The translations under genes were made by a program, and so were the position numbers. This document shows positions 33,243 to 41,855 of a DNA stretch of 64,000 nucleotides, piece by piece. Numbering within the stretch: position 1 is the first letter of the stretch; the number at the start of each line of letters is the position of its first letter. The stretch is from Salinibacillus aidingensis (lineage in GTDB: Bacteria; Bacillota; Bacilli; Bacillales; Alkalibacillaceae): assembly GCF_039522525.1 (NCBI RefSeq), contig NZ_BAAADO010000004.1:387372-451371 (forward strand). Reading direction: 5' to 3'. The notes under the pieces are model-generated. The model saw nothing but the letters and a program-made list of their open reading frames with translations, was not told the origin of the DNA and did not search any database.

Positions 33243-34388
33243 ATGAACTTTGAATTGACAAAGGAACAGGAAATGACCAAAAGAATGGTGAGGAATTTCG
33301 CTGAAGATGTTATACGGCCAAGAACCATTGATATAGACAGGAAAGCGGAATTTCCTCGTGACATTTTTAGGGATATGGGTGAATTAGGATTATTAGGGAT
33401 TCCCTTTCCTGAGAAATATGGGGGTACTGGCGGGGATACCGTGATGTATGCCCTCGCAGTGGAGGAAATTGGTCGTGTATGCGGAAGCACAGGCTTAAGT
33501 TATGCTGCAGCTGTTTCTTTGGGTGCTTCACCGATTTATTATTTTGGAACAGAGGAGCAGAAGGAAAAATATCTTATTCCCCTGGCTACAGGAAAGGCTC
33601 TGGGTTCATTTGGCCTAACAGAGCCTAACGCAGGTTCCGATGCAGGTGGAACACAAACGTCAGCAAGCATATCCGGCGATGAATACATTATCAATGGGGA
33701 AAAATGCTTCATAACGAATGCGAGTTTCGCTAAAACACTAATCGTAACCGCTGTAACAAACGAGAACGATCAGTCTGAGGATAAAAAAGTATCCGCACTG
33801 ATTGTACCAACTGATGCTGATGGGCTAACCATCAGAAATCCCTATGAAAAAATGGGGGTCCGGGGATCAGATACCGCAGAGATTGTGATTGAAGACGTTC
33901 GAGTGCCCAGGGAAAACTTACTGGGAGATCCGACAAAAGGATTTAAGCAATTTTTATATACGTTGGATGGCGGACGAATATCCATCGGTGCTCTCGGTGT
34001 AGGAATTGCTCAGGCTGCTTATGAAAAGGCCTTAGCGTATGCAAAGGAACGAAAGCAGTTCGGAAAATCCATATCCAGATTTCAGGCAATTCAGTTTAAA
34101 TTAGCTGATATGGCGATGGAGATAGAATTAGCAAGAAATATGGTTCATAAGGCAGCCTGGTTGAAAGATCAGAACAAACCTTTCACGAAAGAAGCTGCCT
34201 ACGCAAAGCTTTACGCAACCGAAGCAGCTTTCAGAGCAGCAAATCAGGCGATTCAAATTCATGGGGGTTATGGATATATGCGTGAATATGAAGTTGAGCG
34301 ATATCTACGTGATGCGAAGCTGCTTGAAATCGGTGAAGGGACATCAGAGATTCAGAGATTAGTCATTGCAAGACAAATAGGATGCTGA
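33243..34388 (+). CDS. yngJ: Acyl-CoA dehydrogenase (YngJ-like)
   Basis: 381 residues from MNFELTKEQEMTKRM, with GGGGGAG upstream; the earlier in-frame ATG has no ribosome binding site. It is an FAD enzyme, with GSFGLTEPNAGSDAGGTQT, CFITNAS and the C-terminal GEGTSEIQRLVIARQIG containing the catalytic Glu region. Operon partners are a biotinyl carrier, an enoyl-CoA hydratase and a carboxyltransferase, which points to isovaleryl-CoA or related branched substrates. It is the first gene of the operon. Confidence 0.92.
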   Translation: MNFELTKEQEMTKRMVRNFAEDVIRPRTIDIDRKAEFPRDIFRDMGELGLLGIPFPEKYGGTGGDTVMYALAVEEIGRVCGSTGLSYAAAVSLGASPIYYFGTEEQKEKYLIPLATGKALGSFGLTEPNAGSDAGGTQTSASISGDEYIINGEKCFITNASFAKTLIVTAVTNENDQSEDKKVSALIVPTDADGLTIRNPYEKMGVRGSDTAEIVIEDVRVPRENLLGDPTKGFKQFLYTLDGGRISIGALGVGIAQAAYEKALAYAKERKQFGKSISRFQAIQFKLADMAMEIELARNMVHKAAWLKDQNKPFTKEAAYAKLYATEAAFRAANQAIQIHGGYGYMREYEVERYLRDAKLLEIGEGTSEIQRLVIARQIGC

Positions 34389-34416
34389 ATCTAAATAATA
34401 ATAAGGAGGAATCATA

Positions 34417-34629
34417 ATGAAGGAAGTAAAATCTACAATGGCAGGTAACGTGTGGAAAATCGTGGTCGAAGCAGGACAGGAAATAACAAATGGGGAGGAT
34501 GTTGTCATTCTGGAATCTATGAAAATGGAAATCCCCGTCTCAGCAGAATCAGATGGTGTTGTAAAGGAAGTAAAAGTAAAGGAGGGTGACTTCGTGAATG
34601 AAGGAGACCGCCTGGTTATTTTGGAGTAA
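34417..34629 (+). CDS. yngHB: Biotinyl carrier protein (YngHB-like)
   Basis: 70 residues, a complete biotin/lipoyl-attachment domain. The biotinylated Lys is K36 in ESMKMEI. It would carry carboxybiotin between a biotin carboxylase and the carboxyltransferase at 35.5 kb. AAGGAGG precedes the ATG. In B. subtilis this gene sits next to yngH (biotin carboxylase); here yngH is missing. Confidence 0.93.
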   Translation: MKEVKSTMAGNVWKIVVEAGQEITNGEDVVILESMKMEIPVSAESDGVVKEVKVKEGDFVNEGDRLVILE

Positions 34630-34738
34630 CTGCAATAGCACTTATTTTTTACACACGGGGGAGTCCAAACGGAAAATCCGGTAAAAAAAAATCCGGTAAA
34701 AATGGACCGGAGAAGAGTCTGCTAAAGGGGAGGTAACG

Positions 34739-35518
34739 GTGAATACTGTTTTATTTGATGTCGTTGAAGATTATATCGGACTGATTACGCTTAATCGTCC
34801 AAAGGCTGCAAATGCCTTTTCGACTGAATTACTGCAGGATTTAAATGACTGTATGGATTTAATTGAGGCCAGGGACGATTTACGTGTTTTAATTATTAAA
34901 GGAAGCGGTGAGAAGGCATTTTGTGCAGGTGCAGACTTAAAAGAGCGGGCCAGCATGTCAAAGAATGAAGTGGTTCAGACTGTAAAAACGATTAAAGAAA
35001 CCGTAAATCGAGTGGAGGCTTTGCCGATGCCTGTTATTGCAGCCATTAATGGGGCTGCATTTGGTGGAGGACTGGAGCTTGCGCTTGCATGCGATATACG
35101 CATGGCCAGTACAGAAGCGTCTTTAGGGCTGACGGAAACCTCTCTCGGCATCATTCCTGGTGCCGGGGGAACCCAAAGACTGCCCCGATTAATCGGGCCA
35201 GGCCGGGCGAAGTACCTTATTTATTCTGCCCGTCGAGTCTCCAGTCAGGAGGCTTATCAACTGGGAATGATAGAGGTGCTTGTAGAGCGGGGAAAGCTTG
35301 TGGAACAAGTATTATCCGAGGCATCTATCATTGCCGGCAATGGCCCGATCGGGGTGAGACAGGCTAAAGAAGCGATTCAGTCAGGCCTCAATACCAATAT
35401 TGAGACAGGCTTAGATATTGAAGAGGCATGCTATAAACGAACCATTCCAACCAACGATCGTTTGGAAGGAATACAGGCTTTTAAGGAGAAACGTAAACCG
35501 AATTTTTCAGGAAACTAA
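34739..35518 (+). CDS. yngF: Enoyl-CoA hydratase family protein (YngF-like)
   Basis: 259 residues from a GTG preceded by GGGGAGG. The crotonase fold shows AFCAGADLKERA, AAINGAAFGGGLELALACDIR (oxyanion hole Gly) and the catalytic Glu region in LGLTETSLGIIPGAGGTQRLP. In the leucine pathway it would be methylglutaconyl-CoA hydratase. The preceding 34630-34738 gap has repeated AATCCGGTAAAAA and no gene. Confidence 0.9.
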   Translation: MNTVLFDVVEDYIGLITLNRPKAANAFSTELLQDLNDCMDLIEARDDLRVLIIKGSGEKAFCAGADLKERASMSKNEVVQTVKTIKETVNRVEALPMPVIAAINGAAFGGGLELALACDIRMASTEASLGLTETSLGIIPGAGGTQRLPRLIGPGRAKYLIYSARRVSSQEAYQLGMIEVLVERGKLVEQVLSEASIIAGNGPIGVRQAKEAIQSGLNTNIETGLDIEEACYKRTIPTNDRLEGIQAFKEKRKPNFSGN

Positions 35519-35530
35519 AGGGGTGGAAAC

Positions 35531-37060
35531 ATGGGAATGGACGAACAACTTTCTGAAGCTGTTGAACGGATTAGACAAGGAGGCGGCGAGAAATATCATA
35601 GAAAAAATCAGGAAAAGAATAAATTATTTGTTCGTGATCGATTAAAGGAATTATTTGATGACAATTTAAATATAGAGGATGCTTTTTTTGCCAACTGTAT
35701 GGATGGGAATTTTCCGGCTGATGGGGTCGTAACCGGAATGGGTCAAATCAATGGTCAAACCGTATGTGTAATGGCAAATGATTCAACGGTAAAAGCCGGG
35801 TCCTGGGGAGCTCGTACAGTCGAAAAAATCATTCGTATCCAAGAGACCGCAGAAAAGCTGAATGTTCCCATGCTGTACCTGGTAGACTCTGCGGGAGCTC
35901 GTATTACCGATCAGGTCGAAATGTTTCCAGGAAGACGTGGCGCCGGACGAATCTTTTATAATCAGGTGAAATTATCAGGACGTGTTCCGCAAATTTGTCT
36001 GTTATTTGGACCTTCAGCTGCTGGTGGTGCATATATTCCTGCCTTTTGCGATATTGTAGTTATGGTGGACGGCAATGCATCTATGTACCTTGGTTCGCCT
36101 CGTATGGCAGAAAAAGTTATTGGAGAAAAGGTTTCGTTAGAAGAAATGGGCGGGGCGCAGATGCATTGTTCCGTATCAGGAGTTGGTGATGTGCTGGCAA
36201 AAACGGAAGAAGAGGCAATATCCTTTGCCAGAAAATATTTATCATACTTTCCTGCTAACTACAAAGAAAGACCACCAAAAGTACAACACGAGTCTCCAAA
36301 GGCTTTTGAAAAGACGATTTCGGACATCCTGCCAGAGAACCAGAATGCACCATTTGATATGTATGAGCTTATTCACAGACTTATCGACGAAGAAAGTTTT
36401 TGTGAAATTAAGCGGAATTTTGCCAGGGAAATCATTACAGGTCTAGCCCGAATAGATGGCCGGTCAGTCGGTATTATTGCCAATCAGCCACGCATGAAAG
36501 GTGGCGTATTATTTCATGATTCAGCCGATAAAGCTGCGAAGTTCATTACGCTTTGTGATGCCTTTCATATTCCGCTGCTCTTTCTTGCTGATATTCCGGG
36601 ATTTATGATTGGTACAAAAGTTGAGCAGGCAGGTATTATTCGTCATGGGGCAAAGATGATTGCAGCCATGAGTGAGGCCACTGTTCCAAAAGTATCTGTC
36701 ATAGTTCGCAAAGCGTACGGTGCAGGCCTGTATGCCATGGCAGGTCCCGCCTTTGAACCGGATTGCTGTTTAGCTTTACCTACAGCTCAAATTGCTGTCA
36801 TGGGGCCTGAGGCAGCGGTGAATGCCGTTTATGCAAATAAGATTGCTGAATTACCGGAAGAAGAGCGACGATCATTTATCCAGGAAAAGCAAAAGGAGTA
36901 TAAGGAGAATATCGATATTTACCGACTCGCTTCAGAAATGGTCATTGACGATATTGTACAGCCTGATCAGCTGCGTCAAGAGTTAATGACCAGGTTTTCC
37001 TCATACGAAACAAAAGATATAACGTTTAGTGAGCGAAAACACGGAGTATATCCAGTATAA
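35531..37060 (+). CDS. yngE: Carboxyltransferase subunit of an acyl-CoA carboxylase (YngE-like)
   Basis: 509 residues. The crotonase-like halves carry MLYLVDSAGARITDQ with LLFGPSAAGGAYIPAF in the N half, and FLADIPGFMIGTKVEQAGI, IRHGAKMIAAM, VRKAYGAGLYAMAG and VMGPEAAVNAVY in the C half. This is the beta subunit type of methylcrotonyl-/propionyl-CoA carboxylase. The likely substrate is 3-methylcrotonyl-CoA given the operon. The matching biotin carboxylase is not in the window. A terminator follows. Confidence 0.93.
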   Translation: MGMDEQLSEAVERIRQGGGEKYHRKNQEKNKLFVRDRLKELFDDNLNIEDAFFANCMDGNFPADGVVTGMGQINGQTVCVMANDSTVKAGSWGARTVEKIIRIQETAEKLNVPMLYLVDSAGARITDQVEMFPGRRGAGRIFYNQVKLSGRVPQICLLFGPSAAGGAYIPAFCDIVVMVDGNASMYLGSPRMAEKVIGEKVSLEEMGGAQMHCSVSGVGDVLAKTEEEAISFARKYLSYFPANYKERPPKVQHESPKAFEKTISDILPENQNAPFDMYELIHRLIDEESFCEIKRNFAREIITGLARIDGRSVGIIANQPRMKGGVLFHDSADKAAKFITLCDAFHIPLLFLADIPGFMIGTKVEQAGIIRHGAKMIAAMSEATVPKVSVIVRKAYGAGLYAMAGPAFEPDCCLALPTAQIAVMGPEAAVNAVYANKIAELPEEERRSFIQEKQKEYKENIDIYRLASEMVIDDIVQPDQLRQELMTRFSSYETKDITFSERKHGVYPV

Positions 37061-37079
37061 CAATAGATAATTAACGTTG

Positions 37080-37112
37080 AGGGTGCTGATCAGACAAACA
37101 GCACCCTTTTTC
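37080..37112 (+). terminator. Terminator of the leucine-degradation operon
   Basis: GGGTGCTG and CAGCACCC pair around ATCAGACAAA and run into TTTTT. Confidence 0.88.
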
Positions 37113-37154
37113 TGTATGGTAAAATAAAAATAACTTGATGGAGGAGGGAGATCT

Positions 37155-37925
37155 ATGAATAACGATCAAAAAGCTAAAGTTATAGAGCAGTTTTCAAAGA
37201 ATGCTGACTCCTACGTAACGAGTCATTCTCATGCAAAGGGGAATGATTTACAACACATAAAAAAATGGTTACATCCTGAATCAAACTGGAAGGTTCTTGA
37301 TATTGCCACAGGTGGAGGGCATGTAGCCAAAACTCTTGGACCTGTGGTTAGCCAGGTATTTGCCAGTGACCTCACGAAAACAATGCTTCAGAATACAGCA
37401 TCCCACCTCAGAAACTATGAGAATATCTTTTTTATTCTTGCAGATGCAGAAAATCTTCCATTTTTAGATGAAACCTTCGATGCTGTTACTTGCAGAATCG
37501 CAGCCCACCATTTTCCAAAGCCGGAGTTTTTCATAAAGGAAACGTCCAGAGTTCTTAAGCCAGAGGGAAAGTTTCTCCTGATTGATAATGTTGTTCCAGA
37601 AGAAGAGGCGTTAGCTGATTTTATGAATCGCTTCGAAAAATTGCGTGATGGAAGTCATGCTAACTGTCTTTCGCCTTCTGAATGGAACCAGTTAAGCTCA
37701 AAATATCAATTAAAGGAGCTAAAAAGAGATGTACATAAAAAAACCTATCCATTTAAAACCTGGGTGCAGCGAACTACAGAAAGTGAAAACGACTGGAAGC
37801 AGGTGGAGGACTATATTTTAAGCGGATCTCATGAGGCACTTTCCTATTTTTCTGTCAGGACAGAAGATAATCGTATTGTTTCGCTTGAAGTAGATGAGAT
37901 GATGAGTGTATATGAAAAGCGATGA
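37155..37925 (+). CDS. Class I SAM-dependent methyltransferase (YcgJ/UbiE-like)
   Basis: 256 residues. Motif I is VLDIATGGGHVAKTL (about 48-62), followed by FASDLTKTM, ADAENLPFLDETFDAVTCR and LKPEGKFLLIDNVVPE. This is the UbiE/Methyltransf_11 pattern. The substrate is not predictable. GGAGGGAG precedes the ATG. It is preceded by a terminator and followed by two decayed genes. Confidence 0.88.
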   Translation: MNNDQKAKVIEQFSKNADSYVTSHSHAKGNDLQHIKKWLHPESNWKVLDIATGGGHVAKTLGPVVSQVFASDLTKTMLQNTASHLRNYENIFFILADAENLPFLDETFDAVTCRIAAHHFPKPEFFIKETSRVLKPEGKFLLIDNVVPEEEALADFMNRFEKLRDGSHANCLSPSEWNQLSSKYQLKELKRDVHKKTYPFKTWVQRTTESENDWKQVEDYILSGSHEALSYFSVRTEDNRIVSLEVDEMMSVYEKR

Positions 37926-38016
37926 ATTCAAACTATGTTGGGTATTAAATAGAGAGAGGAGATTAATAGAAGACATACGAAACTCACGTATCACAAGTAA
38001 ATGGAGAGGGAGGGTG

Positions 38017-38423
38017 ATGAAAGAATGGTTAGGTTCTGCAGCGATTTGTTTCAATGAAAATACTGAAGTTCTTATGGTTAGAAGTAATGACTCTGAGGGC
38101 TGGAGTGTCCCTCTGGCGAAATTGAAAAAGGAGAGACACCTGAAGAATGCTGCATTAGAGAAGTGAAAGAAGAAACAGGATATGACGTTAGAATTATTAA
38201 AAATTTGTTTGTTAAGGAGACTGTAATAAAGGGGATAAACGTAAAGACCTATTATTTTAAAGTAGAGAAAATAGGAGAAAGTGAGGGGATAAATGACCCT
38301 GATAAAACCATTATAGAAGCCGCCTGGAAGTCTTTATCAGAAATAGATAATATGATTCATATATATCCAGAAGATTTAAAGACAATTCAAAAAAGCAGTG
38401 ATGAATATAGGGAGAAAATATGA
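38017..38423 (+). pseudogene. Nudix hydrolase with a frameshift
   Basis: The start MKEWLGSAAICFNENTEVLM, then VRSNDSEGWSVP, is in one frame. The Nudix box GEIEKGETPEECCIREVKEE then TGYDV resumes in another at 38115. Restoring one base near 38110-38114 would give WSVPxGEIEKGE in a single 135-codon frame. It is therefore one Nudix gene broken by a single-base loss, or a sequencing error. Its stop overlaps the next start by 4 bases. Confidence 0.85.
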
Positions 38424-38879
38424 TAAATATTATGAAGGCGAATGAAAGCCATGTCAAAGGAATTTCAAACGTATGTATTAGAGGGTATTGGGCGACATAT
38501 GGGGAAAGTCACTCAAAAGAGTGGATTGAAAGAGTGATAAAAGATTTTTATAATCACAAAAGAATATTAAGAGAAGTAACAGAATTTAATCGTGATTGGG
38601 GCGGATATTTTGTAGCCGTTGAGAACGGAAAAATAATTGGTGCAGCAGGTGGAGGAATGATAGATTCAGAAATTGGAGAGTTATTCGTTATATACATTGA
38701 CCCTGCAAGAAGAAATGAAGGGATTGGCACTAAATTATTGGATGCCGTCACGAAACAACAGAAAGAAAAATAGGGTGCCAAAGAACAATGGGTCTCTGTT
38801 CAAAAAGGAAAATATGAAAGGAATTCCATTTTATGAAGGCAAAGGTTTCAAATTTCAATATGAAAATCCAACGTATTAA
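38420..38879 (+). pseudogene. GNAT acetyltransferase with premature stop and frameshift
   Basis: The first 117 residues carry a GNAT core (GGYFVAVENGKIIGAAGGGM, ELFVIYIDPARRNEGIGTKL). A TAG at 38771 stops the frame. The expected remainder is still readable: GAKEQWVSVQKG in the same frame, then MKGIPFYEGKGFKFQYENPTY's start (GIPFYEGKGF) in another after an extra A in an A-run near 38810. It has lost helix 4/strand 7 and is probably inactive. Confidence 0.8.
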
Positions 38880-38977
38880 ATTAAGATATTGCAGAGAGAT
38901 ATGAATTTTTTCAAAAAAAGGCCGGAGTTTTGTAAATAAGTGAGCATCATGTATTACTCTATATAAATAATTTACGC

Positions 38978-39122
38978 AAAAGAGGATGGGACATAACGAA
39001 TTCGATTGGTAATAAACCGAATAATAGGATTCTTTAGCGAAGTATTTTCTGGAGTAGTGGTTCCTCACCTATTATATTTCGGATTTACCTTTAGCGAAAA
39101 CACTTTTGTCCCAGCCTCTTTT
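38978..39122. repeat. 145-bp element with inverted ends
   Basis: AAAAGAGGATGGGACA at the left end (38978-38993) and TGTCCCAGCCTCTTTT at the right end (39107-39122) are complementary except at one position. The interior contains shorter inverted segments (TTTAGCGAA twice and GGTTCCTCACC). It resembles dispersed GAGGNTGGGACA-type elements of Firmicutes. It lies downstream of the decayed genes and of the acyl-CoA synthetase. The 38880-38977 stretch has nothing recognisable. Confidence 0.65.
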
Positions 39123-39163
39123 GACTTGCGAATTATAATTGTAATGAGCATCCAAAGCGTTTT

Positions 39164-41113
39164 CTACTTCAATTTCATATCTGATACATCTCTAATTTCT
39201 TCAAGACATTTCGGATTTTCCAGAGCGGATAGATCCCCACTTTCCTTTTGTAAAAATGCGGACTTTATCGCACGTCGCATAACCTTAGCATTTCTGGTTT
39301 TTGGTAAATCCTGAACAAAAAAGAGTCTGCTTGGGGCTATTGCTTTACCCAACTTGGCGATAGCTAATGTTGTAAGCTCTTCTTTAAGTAATGTTTTATT
39401 TACATTATCGTTATTGCACACGACGAAAGCGACCGGAGTTTCTCCTTTAACGTCATGGGGAACACCGATGACTCCGGCTTCCAGAACGTCCTCATGTTCC
39501 ACAAGTACGGACTCAATTTCAGCAGGTCCCAGACGCTTTCCTGCCACATTCAATGTATCATCAGAACGCCCGGTAATGGTGAAATAACCTTCATCATCTT
39601 TTATGACCCAATCTCCATGTACCCATGTATCCTTGAAGCGGCTCCAGTACGTATTTTCATAGCGGTCATTCTCTTTATAAAATCCATTTGTCATTCCCAC
39701 CCATGGCTGTTTGATCACTAATTCGCCAACTTCATTGGATACAGACTGACCATTTTGATCAAATACATCCACATCCATACCAGGTAATGCAGCATTAAAG
39801 GAAATAGGAGCAATCGGCTTCACTAGGACATTACCAAAAATCCCACCTGAGATTTCCGTTCCACCTGAATAGTTAAAAATAGGAATCTTCCTGCGACACA
39901 CCTTTTCATAAAGCCACATCCATGGCTCCCGATTCCATGGTTCACCTGTAGAACCAATCATCTTTAAAGTTGATAAATCTTTTGGTTCAATCCATTCCTC
40001 GCCTTGCCCCATTAATGAACGTATGAGGGTGGGGGAGATGCCTAAATGGGTCACACGATGCCGCTCGACCAGCTGCCAAATACGATCTGGATTTGGATAA
40101 TCAGGAGTTCCTTCAAAAAGAATCATACGGGCACCATTCATCAATGCGCCATAAACAAGAAAGGGTCCCATCATCCAGCCCATATCTGTATACCAGAACA
40201 AGGTATCCTCGGGTTGAACATCCATACATATTCCAGCATCAAAGGCGGCTTTTACAGGAAATCCGTGGTGGGTATGAAGGGCACCTTTTGGCTTTCCTGT
40301 CGTTCCTGAGGTGTATATAATCATGTAGGGGTCGTTTCCGGCAGTCCTGCTCCTTCTGTAATCGCTTACATTTTGTCGAATTTCCTTCCATGCTACATCC
40401 TGATTGGTATTCCAGTTTATATCCCGTTGTGTACGTTCAACGACAATAACTTTTTCGATGGAGGACGATTGCTTAACAGCCTTATCCGCTTCTTCCTTCA
40501 TACGAATTTCAGATCCTCTGCGATAAAAACCATCCACAGTAATCAGCCATTTTGCTTCTGCAGCATTCATCCTTTTCGCTACAGCTTCTGCCTTATATCC
40601 TGAAAAAGCAGGGGAAAATATGGCACCAATCTTGGATATAGCCAGCATTGCAATAACTGTTTCCGGAAGCATTGGCATGTAAAGTGTGACCACATCTTTA
40701 CGTTGAACGCCCAACTGTTCAAGTCCGTTAGCAACCTTGTTAATTTCTTTTTCCAATTCGGCAAATGTGTACGTTTTTGTCTGACCATCGTCACCTTCCC
40801 ATATCAGTGCCTGTTTTTTTGATGTCGTTGCATTTTCAGCCCATTTGTCTACACAATTGTATGTAACATTCATTTCACCATTTACAAACCATTCCGGATA
40901 CATCTTTCCATTTGTTAAATCGAGAGTTTTTGTATACGGTTGATCCCATTTCACATTTAATGCCTTGGTGGCCTGATCCCAAAACCAGGCAATATCCTCG
41001 ACAGACTGTTGGTGAAACGTGTCATAATCCTCGTAACCAAGTGAGTTCATCCATTGAAACAGGCGAGTGGATCTTTTAAATGTTTCACTTGGGAACCACA
41101 TAGCTTTTGACAT
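39164..41113 (-). CDS. AMP-forming acyl-CoA synthetase (acetyl-CoA synthetase-like)
   Basis: 649 residues. The core motif YTSGTTGKPKGALHTHHGFP (about 263-282), then WYTDMGWMMGP, GSTGEPWNREPW, HGDWVIKDDEGYFTITGRSD and the C-terminal PKTRNAKVMRR with the catalytic/acetylatable Lys all fit acetate/propionate/acetoacetate-CoA ligases. The acid used is uncertain. It is alone on this strand; a ribosome binding site AAAGGAGG precedes the ATG. A role with the leucine operon (acetoacetate activation) is possible but speculative. Confidence 0.9.
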   Translation of the reverse strand: MSKAMWFPSETFKRSTRLFQWMNSLGYEDYDTFHQQSVEDIAWFWDQATKALNVKWDQPYTKTLDLTNGKMYPEWFVNGEMNVTYNCVDKWAENATTSKKQALIWEGDDGQTKTYTFAELEKEINKVANGLEQLGVQRKDVVTLYMPMLPETVIAMLAISKIGAIFSPAFSGYKAEAVAKRMNAAEAKWLITVDGFYRRGSEIRMKEEADKAVKQSSSIEKVIVVERTQRDINWNTNQDVAWKEIRQNVSDYRRSRTAGNDPYMIIYTSGTTGKPKGALHTHHGFPVKAAFDAGICMDVQPEDTLFWYTDMGWMMGPFLVYGALMNGARMILFEGTPDYPNPDRIWQLVERHRVTHLGISPTLIRSLMGQGEEWIEPKDLSTLKMIGSTGEPWNREPWMWLYEKVCRRKIPIFNYSGGTEISGGIFGNVLVKPIAPISFNAALPGMDVDVFDQNGQSVSNEVGELVIKQPWVGMTNGFYKENDRYENTYWSRFKDTWVHGDWVIKDDEGYFTITGRSDDTLNVAGKRLGPAEIESVLVEHEDVLEAGVIGVPHDVKGETPVAFVVCNNDNVNKTLLKEELTTLAIAKLGKAIAPSRLFFVQDLPKTRNAKVMRRAIKSAFLQKESGDLSALENPKCLEEIRDVSDMKLK

Positions 41114-41261
41114 TCTAAACCTCCTTTGACAGTAATGAAAATTCTGAAAAGTATCTCACATTTATTATAATATAAAAGGGAGGGAAGTGAAAAGCAAATA
41201 GAGAAAAGATTAATATATAGGAGTTTTATAAAAAATCATTATTCAGAGGTGACCTATCTAT

Positions 41262-41777
41262 ATGACGATAACCATCCGTAAGTGTACCAGGAAGGATTTA
41301 AACAAACTTCAGGAAATAAGTTATGAAACATTTAATGAGACATTTAAGCACCAGAATTCACCTGAAAATATGAAAACCTATCTGAAGAATGCATTTAATT
41401 CTAAACAGTTGGAGACTGAATTGTCCAATGAATCCTCACAGTTCTTTTTTATTTATTTACATCATGAAATTGCCGGCTATCTGAAGGTTAATATCGATGA
41501 TGCCCAGTCTGAAATAATGGGGGATGAAGCTCTCGAAATTGAAAGAATTTATATCAGGAGCAAATTTCAAAATCATGGACTGGGCAAAGATCTTTTAAAT
41601 AAAGCTGAAGAAATGGCTGTGAAATGTGACAAAAGGAAGATCTGGCTGGGTGTCTGGGAGAAAAACGAACATGCGATTGCTTTTTATAAGAAACAGGGGT
41701 TTGTAAAAACAGGAGATCATGCATTTTATATGGGAGATGAAAAACAAATCGATTTTATAATGACGAAAAACCTTTAA
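41262..41777 (+). CDS. paiA: PaiA-like polyamine N-acetyltransferase
   Basis: 171 residues, GNAT fold. ETFNETFKHQNSPENMKTYL, SQFFFIYLHHEIAGYLKVNI, IERIYIRSKFQNHGLGKDLL and WLGVWEKNEHAIAFYKKQGF closely follow B. subtilis PaiA, which acetylates spermidine. PaiB is not adjacent, unlike in B. subtilis. AGAGGTGA precedes the ATG. It ends at a long hairpin shared with the convergent MFS gene. Confidence 0.92.
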   Translation: MTITIRKCTRKDLNKLQEISYETFNETFKHQNSPENMKTYLKNAFNSKQLETELSNESSQFFFIYLHHEIAGYLKVNIDDAQSEIMGDEALEIERIYIRSKFQNHGLGKDLLNKAEEMAVKCDKRKIWLGVWEKNEHAIAFYKKQGFVKTGDHAFYMGDEKQIDFIMTKNL

Positions 41778-41790
41778 TTGAGAGAAATTA

Positions 41791-41844
41791 TTTCATTAAA
41801 ACACAATCAGAAGTAACTATGACTCTGATTATGTTTTAATGAAA
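41791..41844. terminator. Long bidirectional hairpin between paiA and the MFS gene
   Basis: Arms 41791-41811 and 41824-41844 are complementary at 20 of 21 positions around a 12-base loop. The outer ends TTTCATTAAAAC and GTTTTAATGAAA give T-rich tails in both directions. Confidence 0.85.
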
Positions 41845-41855
41845 GAGTTGTATGC

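Noticed and set aside
35089..35367. 92-codon frame inside the enoyl-CoA hydratase gene
   Set aside because: It is an out-of-frame shadow of a clear crotonase-family gene.
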